Assembly: GCA_947625405.1 (NCBI GenBank)
Contig: CANQOF010000001.1
Span: 1-64,000, forward strand
Source of the DNA: an uncultured Atopobiaceae bacterium
Lineage (GTDB): Bacteria > Actinomycetota > Coriobacteriia > Coriobacteriales > Atopobiaceae
DNA length: 64,000 nucleotides
Direction of reading: 5' to 3'
In this document: one piece after another, positions 51,685 through 61,110 of the stretch
How positions within the stretch are numbered: position 1 is the first letter of the stretch
How the letters are laid out: every line of letters starts with the position of its first letter
The notes under the pieces: model-generated
What the model saw: only the letters and a program-made list of their open reading frames with translations
Told to the model about the DNA's origin: nothing
Databases searched by the model: none
Made by a program: the position numbers and the translations under genes

Positions 51685-54306
51685 ATGAACCCAGTTGAAA
51701 GCGCTTATTGCCGCACGTTCCAGACGGGGCTTGCGGCTTCCATCCCCGTGCTTCCCTATCATCGCCCCGAGGTCCTGCATTCGGTGGATGACGTTCCCGA
51801 GGTGTTGCGCAAGGAAGGCGCCAAGCGGCCGCTTATCGTCACGGATCCGGGGGTTTTCGAGCTCGAGGGCACCAAGGAGCTCATCTCCGCCATCAATGAC
51901 ATCGGCATCGGCTGTGCGATCTTCACCGATGTGCGCGCCAATCCCACCACGGAAACGGTCGAGGCGGCCTACGAGTTCTACAAGGCCGAGGGCTGCGATG
52001 CGATCGTGGCCGTGGGCGGCGGTTCGTCGATCGACTGCGCGAAGGGCGTGGGCATCCGCGTCGCTCGCCCCGGCACGCCGCTTTCCAAGCTCGCGGGCAT
52101 CCTCAAGGTCATCCACCCGCTCCCCCTCCTCATCGCCATTCCCACCACCGCCGGCACGGGCTCCGAGGTCACGCTTGCCGCCGTCATCGTGGACGCGCGC
52201 ACGCGCCACAAGTACGCCATCAACGACTTCCCGCTCATCCCCCGCTACGCCGTGCTCGACCCCGAGATGACGAGGACGCTCCCGCCCTCGCTCACCGCCA
52301 CGACTGGCCTCGACGCCCTCACGCACGCCGTGGAGGCCTATATCGGGAACTCCACCACGAAGCAGACGCGCGAGGACGCGCTCAACGCCGTGCGCCTCAT
52401 CTTCGAAAACCTCGTGGAGAGCTACGAGCACCCGGCGGACCTCGAGGCGAGGCGCGCCATGCTCGAGGCCGCCTACCTCGCGGGATGCGCGTTCACCGTG
52501 TCCTACGTGGGCTACGTGCACGCGGTGGCCCATGCGCTCGGAGGCGCCTACGACGTCCCGCATGGCTACGCGAACGCGGTCGTCTTGCCCCTCATGCTCG
52601 AGATTTACGGCGACGCGATCGACGATAAGATGAAGGATCTCGCCATCGCCGCGGGCCTCGCGAACGAGGCCACGCCTCCCGCGGCGGCGAGGGAGCGCTT
52701 CATCTCGGCCATCGTGGAGATGAAGGTGCGCTTCGGCATCCCCGACACCTTCCCCGAGATCCGTCGCGCCGACATCCCCCAACTCTCGCAGTGGGCCGCC
52801 GCCGAGGCGAACCCGCTCTATCCCGTGCCCGTGCTCATGGACGCCCACGAGCTCTCGCACGTGTTCCGCTCGCTCATGGCGCCCAACGAGGAGCCGCGTG
52901 AGCACGAGGCTCCCACGGACTCCACGACACGCGCGGAGGAGATCTCCGAGATCGTCTCGCGCCAGAGGGCGTGGTTCGCCGAACGTCGCACGCTCGAGCT
53001 CGGCTTTCGCAAGCGCGCCCTCGAGCAGCTCGAGCATGCGATCCTCGAGCACGAGCAGGACATCTACGCGGCGCTCGGGGCGGACCTCTCGAAGAGCCGA
53101 TTCGAGAGCTACATGTGCGAGGTGGGGCTCGTGCTTTCCGAGCTCCACTATCAGCAGCGCCATCTCGTGGGAAACATGGCCGACAAGCTCGCCTGGACTC
53201 CCCTCGCGCAGACGGCGTCCGTCTCCTACACCACGCGCTCGCCCTTTGGCGTGACGCTCATCATGAGCCCGTGGAACTATCCCTTCCTCCTCACGATGGA
53301 CCCGCTCGTGGATGCCATCGCCGCGGGGAACTGCTGCGTGGTGAAGCCGAGCGCCTACTCCCCCGCCACGAGCGCCATCATCGAGAAGATGATCTCCGAG
53401 GCCTTCGGGCCCGAGCACGTGACCTGCGTCACCGGCGGCCGCAAGCAGAACAAAGCGCTTCTCGACGAGCCCTTCGACCTCGTGTTCTTCACGGGGAGCC
53501 AGGCCGTGGGCAAGGAGGTGCTGCGCCACGCCGCGGAGCGCCTCACGCCCGCGGTCCTCGAGCTCGGTGGCAAGAGCCCCTGCATCGTGGAGCGCACGGC
53601 CAACGTGGCCCTCGCCGCGCGCCGCATCGTCTGGGGCAAGTTCCTGAACTCCGGGCAAACGTGCGTGGCACCGGACTACCTCCTCGTCGACCGCGAGATC
53701 GAGGGTCGCCTTATCGACGAGATCCAAGGCGAGATCTGCCGCCAGTTCGGAGCGAACCCGCTCGAGGATCCCGATCTCGTGGCGATCGTGAATAACAAGC
53801 ATTACGAGCGGCTTCTCGGCCTCATCGACCCCATGAAGGTCATCATCGGCGGCGAGGCCGTGGCCGCGGAGCGAAAGATCGCCCCCACGGTGATGCGCGG
53901 CGTCACGTGGGACGACGCGTGCATGGGAGAGGAGATCTTCGGCCCCATCTTGCCGATCATCGCCTACGACGACCTCGACGAGGTCCTCGCCGAAGTGGAC
54001 GCGCGTCCGCACCCCCTCGCCTTCTACTTCTTCAGCGAGGATCCCGTGCTCTCGCACAAGGTGATGCGCGAGCACCAATTCGGCGGCGGCTGCGTGAACG
54101 ACGTCGTGATCCATCTCGCCACCTCGTCCATGCCCTTCGGGGGCGTGGGCGCGAGCGGCATGGGCTCCTACCACGGTAAACGTGGCTACGAGACCTTCAC
54201 CCACGAGAAGAGCGTCGTGAACAAGCTCACGTGGATGGATCTGCCGCTTCGCTACCAGCCTTATCGCGAGCTCTCAGAAAAGCTCGTGCGTCTCTTCGTG
54301 CGCTGA
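51685..54306 (+). CDS. Iron alcohol dehydrogenase-aldehyde dehydrogenase fusion (reverse of AdhE order)
   Basis: 873 residues. Residues 1-410 form an iron-dependent alcohol dehydrogenase: AVGGGSSIDCAKGVGI, PTTAGTGSEVT, metal residues in TGLDALTHAVEAYIG and HAVAHALGGAYDVPHGYANA. Residues 415-873 are a full aldehyde dehydrogenase of the class 3 (non-CoA) kind: SPWNYPFLLTMDPL, FTGSQAVGKEVL, Glu626 in LELGGKSP, nucleophile Cys660 in NSGQTCVAPDY, and SMPFGGVGASGMGSYHGK. AdhE has ALDH first and a CoA-acylating type; here both order and type differ. A predicted two-step oxidation or reduction between alcohol and acid could be channelled. The joint region is hydrophilic (EEPREHEAPTDSTTR), and I see no frameshift. 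Confidence 0.93.
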   Translation: MNPVESAYCRTFQTGLAASIPVLPYHRPEVLHSVDDVPEVLRKEGAKRPLIVTDPGVFELEGTKELISAINDIGIGCAIFTDVRANPTTETVEAAYEFYKAEGCDAIVAVGGGSSIDCAKGVGIRVARPGTPLSKLAGILKVIHPLPLLIAIPTTAGTGSEVTLAAVIVDARTRHKYAINDFPLIPRYAVLDPEMTRTLPPSLTATTGLDALTHAVEAYIGNSTTKQTREDALNAVRLIFENLVESYEHPADLEARRAMLEAAYLAGCAFTVSYVGYVHAVAHALGGAYDVPHGYANAVVLPLMLEIYGDAIDDKMKDLAIAAGLANEATPPAAARERFISAIVEMKVRFGIPDTFPEIRRADIPQLSQWAAAEANPLYPVPVLMDAHELSHVFRSLMAPNEEPREHEAPTDSTTRAEEISEIVSRQRAWFAERRTLELGFRKRALEQLEHAILEHEQDIYAALGADLSKSRFESYMCEVGLVLSELHYQQRHLVGNMADKLAWTPLAQTASVSYTTRSPFGVTLIMSPWNYPFLLTMDPLVDAIAAGNCCVVKPSAYSPATSAIIEKMISEAFGPEHVTCVTGGRKQNKALLDEPFDLVFFTGSQAVGKEVLRHAAERLTPAVLELGGKSPCIVERTANVALAARRIVWGKFLNSGQTCVAPDYLLVDREIEGRLIDEIQGEICRQFGANPLEDPDLVAIVNNKHYERLLGLIDPMKVIIGGEAVAAERKIAPTVMRGVTWDDACMGEEIFGPILPIIAYDDLDEVLAEVDARPHPLAFYFFSEDPVLSHKVMREHQFGGGCVNDVVIHLATSSMPFGGVGASGMGSYHGKRGYETFTHEKSVVNKLTWMDLPLRYQPYRELSEKLVRLFVR

Positions 54307-54357
54307 CGGGGGACATGCGCGCGAAGTCCGCAGAGCAGAGACTTCGCTAAGGGAACG

Positions 54358-54392
54358 CAGGCCGCATCTCGCTTGTGGGATGCGGCCTGATT
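54358..54392 (+). terminator. Hairpin terminator after the ADH-ALDH gene
   Basis: CAGGCCGCATC (54358-54368) pairs with GATGCGGCCTG (54379-54389) followed by ATTT. The T-tract is short, so efficiency is uncertain. Confidence 0.6.
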
Positions 54393-54486
54393 TCGCACCA
54401 CTCGCAAAGGGCGCGGTGAAACGCCCGCGCGTCGTGGGTAGATTCGAACCGGTACGTCCGCACGATCGAAAGCCGAGGCACTTCCC

Positions 54487-55122
54487 ATGAGCCCGCAGAA
54501 GTCCGCCAGCTCCCTCACGCCGGCTCGCCCGTCAACCTCCCTTAAACCGCACCCCGCCGTGCCAGGTCTCAAGCTCCGCCGCGCCAACGCCTACATCGCC
54601 CTCGCGACGATCCTCGCGCTCTGCTACCACTCGTTCACCATGGGCTATTCCATGTGGACCGGCTGGTACAACCGCGACGTCTCCGTGAGCTCGGCATGGG
54701 TCATCGCCGGCTTCGTGATCGCGCACGTCTTCCTCGTGCTCGTGCTGTTCTTCTTCTTTGCCGAGGGCGGCGCCCTCACCTACAAGAAGGACCCGAGGTC
54801 GATCCTCATCCAGCGCGTGAGCGCGATCGCGATCATCATCCTGCTCCACTTCCACATCAAGGCCTTCACCGCCGTGGCGACGGGAGAGAAGCTCGACCTC
54901 CTGATGTTTCTCTTCTACGTGGCCACCGAGCTCGCGTTCTTCGGCTTCGTGATGATGCACGTGGCCGTTTCGCTCGGCCAGGGCCTCATGCTCGTGGGTT
55001 GGGTGAAGAAGCCCGACGTCCTCAAGACGATCGACACCGTCGCGTATTGGGCGTGCGGTATCCTCTTCGCGCTCTACGTGGGCGGCATGATCCACTTCTT
55101 CCTCGGCGCCCTCGTGCTCTAG
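54487..55122 (+). CDS. Polytopic membrane protein, possibly cytochrome b-like
   Basis: 211 residues from the ATG at 54487. A Pro/Ser-rich cytoplasmic N-terminus of about 30 residues precedes about five hydrophobic helices. Histidines occur in YHSFTMGYSMW, LLHFHIKAF, VMMHVAVSLGQG and GMIHFFLG, mostly inside or at the edge of helices. An IQRVSAIAIIILLHFH segment recalls the heme-binding helix of succinate dehydrogenase/fumarate reductase cytochrome b subunits. No flavoprotein or iron-sulfur subunit is adjacent in the window, so the assignment is weak. A terminator follows. Confidence 0.6.
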   Translation: MSPQKSASSLTPARPSTSLKPHPAVPGLKLRRANAYIALATILALCYHSFTMGYSMWTGWYNRDVSVSSAWVIAGFVIAHVFLVLVLFFFFAEGGALTYKKDPRSILIQRVSAIAIIILLHFHIKAFTAVATGEKLDLLMFLFYVATELAFFGFVMMHVAVSLGQGLMLVGWVKKPDVLKTIDTVAYWACGILFALYVGGMIHFFLGALVL

Positions 55123-55148
55123 CCGCGCCGCGCCGCCAGTCAGGGAAT

Positions 55149-55179
55149 AAGGGCCGCGGTCCGAAGACCACGCCCTTTT
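55149..55179 (+). terminator. Rho-independent terminator
   Basis: AAGGGCCGCGGTC and GACCACGCCCTT form a stem with a CGAA tetraloop and end in TTTT. It closes the membrane-protein gene at 54487-55122. Confidence 0.8.
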
Positions 55180-55200
55180 CGAGTCGCCTATGCCAATCGG

Positions 55201-55395
55201 CTAGTCGTTGCCGTCGATGAGGTGCATCTCGGCATAGCCGTCGAGCGGGTCCTCCTCCGTGAGGGGATCGGCGAAGGTCTCCTCGTTTGCGGCGTCGGGA
55301 TCATCCTTCACGTCCTCGAAGACGGGCGCGCCGTCGGGATCGATGAAGAAATCATCCTTTTCCTGCTTCGCATCGTTCTTGGGATCGTCAGCCAT
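55201..55395 (-). CDS. Small acidic protein (64 aa)
   Basis: ATG at 55395 (MADDPKNDAK) behind GGGGG; a start four codons earlier is possible. The protein is very rich in Asp and Glu, contains DDFFIDPDGAPVFEDVKDDP and TFADPLTEEDPLDGYAEM, and has no Cys. It is probably intrinsically disordered. Family unrecognised; convergent with the preceding membrane protein. Confidence 0.65.
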   Translation of the reverse strand: MADDPKNDAKQEKDDFFIDPDGAPVFEDVKDDPDAANEETFADPLTEEDPLDGYAEMHLIDGND

Positions 55396-55515
55396 GGTGG
55401 CCCCCATTTCTCGATTGGAACGCTCATCTCGATCTCTGTATACGCGATTTGTTCCCCTCGAGCGCCCGTCCTATCGCCCAGCGAGTCCGGAGTGCACGCC
55501 CAGAGCGCAGGCGCC

Positions 55516-56421
55516 CTAGTCGCGCTTCGCGTCGCGGTCGAGCCAGCGCAGACACTCCCCCACCCAATGCGCCGAGTAGGGCTGGAAGTCCTGAGGCGAT
55601 CCCTCGCTCGACCAGTCGCAGAGCGAGGTGCCGTGCGGCCCCGTTTGGTACATGTGGAGCTCGCAGGGCACTTCCTTCTCCCAAAGCGCCTTCACGAAGT
55701 CGAGGGTGTCCGTGGGTGGGAGCGCCTCGTCCTCGGCGGAGAGCCACACGAAGGTGCGCGGCATGTCCGATCGCGCGTGGAGCGCGAGATCGATCTCGAC
55801 TTCCTGCTCGACGGTGGGGTCGTCCGTGCCGAAGATCGCAGGCGGCATGAGCGCCGCGACCGCGGCAAGCCAAGGGGCGTTGCCGTGGCGCGAGCCAGTG
55901 GGATCGCTCGCGCCCACCATCGGATAGCCGAGCACGATGCCCGTGGGCTTCACCGCATCCGCCGTCGTCTCGGCGCACTTCAGGAGCTCGGCGTCGTCGA
56001 AGCGCTCGGCGAGGGTGCCCACCACGTGGCCGCCCGCGGAAAAGCCCATGCAGTAGACGCGATCGACATCGATCGCCCAGTCATCGGCGTGCTCGCGCAC
56101 GATCGCCATCGCGCGCATGAGGTCGATCGTCGGCTCGGGGTAATGCGCGCCGGGATCGATGGTGGGCTCGGGATGGTCCGGCGTGGGATCTGCCACCACG
56201 TAGTGCTTGTACATCACGACGAAGCACTGGTAGCCGTAGCCCATCCACCTCGCCGCCACCGGCTCGCCCTCCTTGTTCGAGAGCGAGAGGTAGGCGCCGC
56301 CAGGGCAGATGAGCATGGCGGGGCGGATCTTCTTTGTCTTGCTCGAGACCATGGGGTCGAGGAGATAGCAGCGAAGCGTCGCCGTACCGTCCTCGCGCAG
56401 CGGAATCTCCTCGTAGTGCAT
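55516..56421 (-). CDS. Alpha/beta-hydrolase esterase
   Basis: The ATG at 56421 follows GGAAGGA; 301 residues. Family features: oxyanion-hole LICPGGAYLSLSNKEGEPVA, nucleophile elbow VYCMGFSAGGHV (GFSAG), acid region WLSAEDEALPP, and His in GPHGTSLCDW. It resembles acetyl-xylan or other cytoplasmic carbohydrate acetyl esterases of the BD-FAE/AXE type. There is no signal peptide. It lies divergently from the GNAT gene, with 187 bases between the starts. Confidence 0.85.
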   Translation of the reverse strand: MHYEEIPLREDGTATLRCYLLDPMVSSKTKKIRPAMLICPGGAYLSLSNKEGEPVAARWMGYGYQCFVVMYKHYVVADPTPDHPEPTIDPGAHYPEPTIDLMRAMAIVREHADDWAIDVDRVYCMGFSAGGHVVGTLAERFDDAELLKCAETTADAVKPTGIVLGYPMVGASDPTGSRHGNAPWLAAVAALMPPAIFGTDDPTVEQEVEIDLALHARSDMPRTFVWLSAEDEALPPTDTLDFVKALWEKEVPCELHMYQTGPHGTSLCDWSSEGSPQDFQPYSAHWVGECLRWLDRDAKRD

Positions 56422-56608
56422 GGTGCGTCCTTCCGCGAGCAACCATCGCTTGGTTTGTTCCCAGTCTAGGCCCCCTCTCACGGAAAACACCCACACAAGT
56501 GGATGTGCGGGCGTAGGAGAGAGGACATCGGATACGTCGAATGCAAGGGGCAAGGCGCCTCCGCATATCATTCACGTGTCGCATGGCTTCGCTGAAAGGA
56601 AGTCGCCC

Positions 56609-57130
56609 ATGGATGTCACCTTCCGCCCCGTACGCTCTCGCGAGGTGCCCGAGCTCGCTGAACTTGCCCATGAGATTTGGTTCGAGTACTGGCCGCCACG
56701 CATCGGGCAAGACCAGACGGCCTACATGGTGGAGCTCTTCCAAAGCGAGGACGCAATCACCCGCGCGATGGCCGAGGACGCCTACGAGTACTGGTTCATC
56801 GTCGAGCGCGGTACGGACGGCGCAGAGCGCATCGTGGGCTACACCGGGGGGCACGTGGAACCGGAGACGAATCGTTTCTTCATCTCGAAGATCTACGTGC
56901 TCGCATCCGAGCGTGGACGCGGCCTCGGCAAGAAGGTCGTGCGGTTCTACGACGAGCTCTGCCGAGAGCGCGGCCTCCGCGCGATGTACCTCACGGTGAA
57001 CAAGGGCAACGAGCTCGCCATCCACGCCTACGACGTCACCGGCTTCCGCGTCATCGAGAAGGCCGTCACCAGAATTGGCGGCGGCTTCGTGATGGACGAC
57101 TACATCATGGAGCGCGAGGTGAGCGCCTAG
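56609..57130 (+). CDS. GNAT family N-acetyltransferase
   Basis: 173 residues; ATG at 56609 with AAAGGAAG upstream. An N-terminal MDVTFRPVRSREVPELAELAHEIWFEYW leads into the fold. FISKIYVLASERGRGLGKKVV is the acetyl-CoA-binding motif A, and YLTVNKGNELAIHAYDVTGFRVIEK is motif B. The acceptor is unknown. Confidence 0.9.
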   Translation: MDVTFRPVRSREVPELAELAHEIWFEYWPPRIGQDQTAYMVELFQSEDAITRAMAEDAYEYWFIVERGTDGAERIVGYTGGHVEPETNRFFISKIYVLASERGRGLGKKVVRFYDELCRERGLRAMYLTVNKGNELAIHAYDVTGFRVIEKAVTRIGGGFVMDDYIMEREVSA

Positions 57131-57230
57131 ATCCGAGTGACCGGCGCCCGCGCGCTGATTCTTGATGAATCCGCGCCCTACAATGGCAGGCACACTCCCC
57201 CGCCCGCGTGCGTGCATAAGGAAGGCCCCC

Positions 57231-58634
<1,404 letters not shown>

Positions 58635-58669
58635 GAGCGCATCGCCACGCGCCCCGCGCTCAGCACACG

Positions 58670-58703
58670 AAAGCGGCCGCCCGGGGACCGAGCGACCGCT
58701 TTT
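58670..58703 (+). terminator. Terminator between asnS and tRNA-Cys
   Basis: AAAGCGG (58670-58676) pairs with CCGCTTT (58696-58702) across a GC-rich loop, with Ts on the plus side. On the minus strand it would also end the tRNA transcript, so it probably works in both directions. Confidence 0.6.
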
Positions 58704-58710
58704 GCGATCT

Positions 58711-58784
58711 TGGAGGCGATGCCCAGATTCGAACTGGGGATAAAGGCTTTGCAGGCCTCTGCCTTACCACTTGGCCACATCGCC
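58711..58784 (-). tRNA. tRNA-Cys(GCA)
   Basis: 74 bases with CCA encoded. Acceptor GGCGATG pairs with CATCGCC, the anticodon loop is CTGCAAA, and the T arm is CCCAGTTCGAATCTGGG. It is downstream of tRNA-Gly on the minus strand. Confidence 0.96.
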
Positions 58785-58788
58785 GTTT

Positions 58789-58816
58789 AAAAAAGGCCGG
58801 TCGGATGACCGGCCTT
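58789..58816 (-). terminator. Terminator between tRNA-Gly and tRNA-Cys
   Basis: On the minus strand AAGGCCGGTC pairs with GACCGGCCTT and runs into TTTTTT. It lies between the two tRNA genes, so tRNA-Cys is either read through or has its own promoter. Confidence 0.8.
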
Positions 58817-58825
58817 CGAATGGCC

Positions 58826-58901
58826 TGGAGCGGACAACGGGGTTCGAACCCGCGACCCCCACCTTGGCAAGGTGGTGCTCTACCAGCTGAGCCATGTCCG
58901 C
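58826..58901 (-). tRNA. tRNA-Gly(GCC)
   Basis: 76 bases with CCA encoded. Acceptor GCGGACA pairs with TGTCCGC, anticodon loop TTGCCAA gives GCC, and the T arm contains GGTTCGAACCC. Confidence 0.96.
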
Positions 58902-58912
58902 GTGCGGAGGCT

Positions 58913-58941
58913 AGTGTACGGTATTTGGCGAAGCGTCGCAA
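58913..58941 (-). promoter_or_regulatory. Promoter of tRNA-Gly
   Basis: Minus-strand TTGCGA (58936-58941) and TACACT (58913-58918) are separated by 17 bases, ending 12 bases before the tRNA 5' end. Confidence 0.75.
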
Positions 58942-58958
58942 GGTCGAAGGGAACGGTC

Positions 58959-59945
58959 ATGAGTTCTGGGAACCACGAGCGTATGGAAGCCGAAGGGCAG
59001 CCGAAAGACGACGGCGCTTCCACCGAACCCACATCATTGAGCGATGTCTTCCCCACCGCCGCCTGCACGCTCGCGCCCCAAGAGGCGCCTGGCGAGGCGA
59101 GCATCGAACAGGCGCGCGCCTTCATGGGTCGCGGTTTCGGCTATCTCGGACTCAAGGGCATCTCAAACGCGCGCGACCTCGGCGGCATGCCCGCCGCGGA
59201 CGGTCGCGTGATCGCCTCTGGAAGGCTCCTGCGCTCGGGCCTCCTCCACGGCGCCACCAGAGCCGACATCGAGCGCCTGAGGGAGATTCCGCTTGCCGCC
59301 GTCGTGGACCTTCGCACGGATACCGAAATAGAGCACGAGCCCGACCCCGCGAGGAAGCTCGAGCCCGCCTCGTGGGAGCATCTCTCCGTGCTCTCGAGCT
59401 CCGCCCTCGGCATCACCGATGACGAATCGCTTCGCACGCTCATGCCGAAGGTCGAGGAGTACCTCGCCTCCCCCATGGGGCCCTCGATCGAGTTCTATCC
59501 CTCGATGGTGCTCTCGAAGACGAGCATCGCCATCTGGCGGCGCTTCTTCGAGATCCTCCTCACCACGGAGAAGGGCGCGGTGCTTTGGCACTGCACCGCC
59601 GGCAAGGACCGCACGGGAATCGCGGGCTTCCTCACGGAAACCGCCCTCGGCGTGCCGCAAGATCTCGTGATGGAGGACTACCTCGCCTCGAACGCCCATA
59701 CCGAGCCACTCTTCGAGGAGGCCGTCCGCGTGAACGGTTTCGGCCACGTGGCGCCCAAGACGCTCGAGATGATCCATGTGCTCTACACCGTGAGCGCGGG
59801 CTACCTGCAGGTGGCGATCGCCGCGATCCTCGCCCACTATTCCACGCTCGACGCGTACTTCGAAGAGGCGCTCGGCCTCGACCACGCGAAGATCGAGCGG
59901 CTCCGCGAGCTCTACCTTGTGGAGGCGCCAAGTGTGGAGGCGTGA
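58959..59945 (+). CDS. Tyrosine phosphatase-like protein (CX5R, Y-phosphatase3 type)
   Basis: 328 residues from MSSGNHERME (GAAGGGAA upstream). After a disordered N-terminus of about 60 residues comes ISNARDLGGMPAADGRVIASGRLLRSG, the usual opening of this group, then VVDLRTDTEIEHEPD. The active site is WHCTAGKDRTGIAGFL, a CX5R loop with the AGKDR form typical of atypical bacterial phosphatases that act on phosphotyrosine or phosphoinositides. The physiological substrate is unknown. No signal peptide is seen. tRNA-Val follows at 40 bases. Confidence 0.88.
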   Translation: MSSGNHERMEAEGQPKDDGASTEPTSLSDVFPTAACTLAPQEAPGEASIEQARAFMGRGFGYLGLKGISNARDLGGMPAADGRVIASGRLLRSGLLHGATRADIERLREIPLAAVVDLRTDTEIEHEPDPARKLEPASWEHLSVLSSSALGITDDESLRTLMPKVEEYLASPMGPSIEFYPSMVLSKTSIAIWRRFFEILLTTEKGAVLWHCTAGKDRTGIAGFLTETALGVPQDLVMEDYLASNAHTEPLFEEAVRVNGFGHVAPKTLEMIHVLYTVSAGYLQVAIAAILAHYSTLDAYFEEALGLDHAKIERLRELYLVEAPSVEA

Positions 59946-59984
59946 GCGCGAACGCAGCTGCTATACTGCTACCCGCACGAACAC

Positions 59985-60059
59985 GGGCGTTTAGCTCAGG
60001 GGGAGAGCGCTTCCCTGACACGGAAGAGGTCACAAGTTCAAATCTTGTAACGCCCACCA
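59985..60059 (+). tRNA. tRNA-Val(GAC)
   Basis: 75 bases with CCA encoded. Acceptor GGGCGTT pairs with AACGCCC, anticodon loop CTGACAC gives GAC, and the T arm is ACAAGTTCAAATCTTGT. A -10-like TATACT lies at 59962-59967. The accessory-looking region begins immediately after its 3' end. Confidence 0.96.
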
Positions 60060-60442
60060 GCATTTCCGCAGGTCATCGGGCTCGTCCCGGTGGCCTGTTC
60101 TCGTGCTCAGGGTTGATTCCTACGCTATCAACCGCCAGCGTTTCCACTAATCACCGCCACCCCCGATGCTCATTCCCGCCATGGGTGGGCGCGATTGAAG
60201 AGTATCATGGCGCTCACGAGGACGTTCTCCACGGGCTCACGGACATTTAAGCCTTGCTTCGTTATGCGCCCCCAGCCTCGCGAGGATCCCTTGATCCGCG
60301 AGGACATCCTCCGCGCATGCGTTCATAGCGTCTATGCCAGCACTCGCTCAACCAAGGCACAATGAACCGTTCAGCGGGTGCCGTCGAAGCAGCCTCGCCG
60401 AGATATGACGCAAATGCGCCTGATGGTTCCGCGTGGGAGGCG
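60060..60442. other. Non-coding interval with a palindrome beside tRNA-Val
   Basis: No credible gene lies in these 383 bases. A GC hairpin at about 60071-60094 (GGTCATCGGG / CCCGGTGGCC) may end the tRNA transcript. GGTTGAT (60111-60117) and ATCAACC (60127-60133) are perfect inverted arms with a 9-base gap, a layout seen at regulator or recombinase sites. Short frames on the minus strand (for example around 60262-60380) have no start signal. Confidence 0.5.
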
Positions 60443-60814
60443 CTAGCCGAGGAACTCGCAGGAGATCGTGTCGCCACTCGAGGTCGACGCGCCGCCGTAC
60501 AGGAAGCAGCCGCAGCCCTTGAGCATGCCGATGATGGCGCATCCGCACTGGGTGCCGCCGGCAACGGCCTCGAGTTCGTCCTCGGAGAGCTCGCCCTCTT
60601 CCCGAGTCTCGGCGTCCACGGCGAGGACGTCCTCCGCCGCGAGGTCGAGGTCGTGCTCGGCCGCGAAGGCGGCGATGGCCTCGGCCATGGCGGCGCGGGC
60701 CTCGTCCTCGGTGATGCCCTCGACGTTCACGCCATCCGTAACGGAGGTGAGCTCGGCCTGGAGCGCTCCGTCGGCGGACACTGCCTCGTAGAAGGCCTTT
60801 ACCTTTTCGTTCAT
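60443..60814 (-). CDS. RiPP precursor with Nif11-type leader and Cys-rich core
   Basis: The ATG at 60814 lies 6 bases after AAAGGAG; 123 residues. Residues 1-87 are a leader like the nitrile-hydratase/Nif11 classes: NEKVKAFYEAVSADGALQAEL, then AFAAEHDLDLAAEDVLAV, closing with GELSEDELEAVAGG, the double-glycine cleavage site. The core of 36 residues (TQCGCAIIGMLKGCGCFLYG and 16 more) has five Cys (core positions 3, 5, 14, 16, 32) and seven Ser/Thr, mostly in ASTSSGDTISC. It could become a lanthipeptide or another thioether peptide; the modification type is unknown. It is the most downstream gene of the leftward peptide locus. Confidence 0.85.
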   Translation of the reverse strand: MNEKVKAFYEAVSADGALQAELTSVTDGVNVEGITEDEARAAMAEAIAAFAAEHDLDLAAEDVLAVDAETREEGELSEDELEAVAGGTQCGCAIIGMLKGCGCFLYGGASTSSGDTISCEFLG

Positions 60815-61110
60815 CGAAAACTCCTTTGGATCGATAGAGGAACTGGCGTTTATTATCTCCCGGAGATCCGGCGGCTCCTCCCCTATCCACAATTGGTGGA
60901 GACAACACTGCGTTCATGGCACTATTTGCGACGTTCGTGCGCGTTACCTACACGGAGAGAGTGTCGGGTGTGGCTCGCGCGCCACTTCGAAGCGCATCGC
61001 CCCCACACGCTTCCCCTGTGCGAGTTCGCCCAGCTCGTCCGTACCGCGAGCTAAGCGGCTTTTGCGAGATCGTGGCTAGATGAGGTGCATCTAGAGTGCC
61101 GCGGCGTCGA
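60815..61110. other. Intergenic leader of the RiPP precursor
   Basis: 296 bases between the phosphatase stop and the precursor ATG. A minus-strand GATAAT at about 60855-60860 is a possible -10 box. No -35 at normal spacing and no coding frame with a start signal were found. Confidence 0.35.

Noticed and set aside
51295-54204. 969-codon frame on the minus strand
   Set aside because: Antisense to the ADH-ALDH fusion; no recognisable domain.
51685-54306. Naming the fusion adhE
   Set aside because: Domain order is reversed and the aldehyde dehydrogenase half is not of the CoA-acylating kind.
57136-57230. T-box riboswitch upstream of asnS
   Set aside because: The leader is under 100 bases and lacks a T-box consensus or specifier stem.
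60262-60564. 100-codon minus-strand frame overlapping the RiPP precursor
   Set aside because: It reads the precursor out of frame, is rich in Ala/Ser/Arg, and has no start signal.
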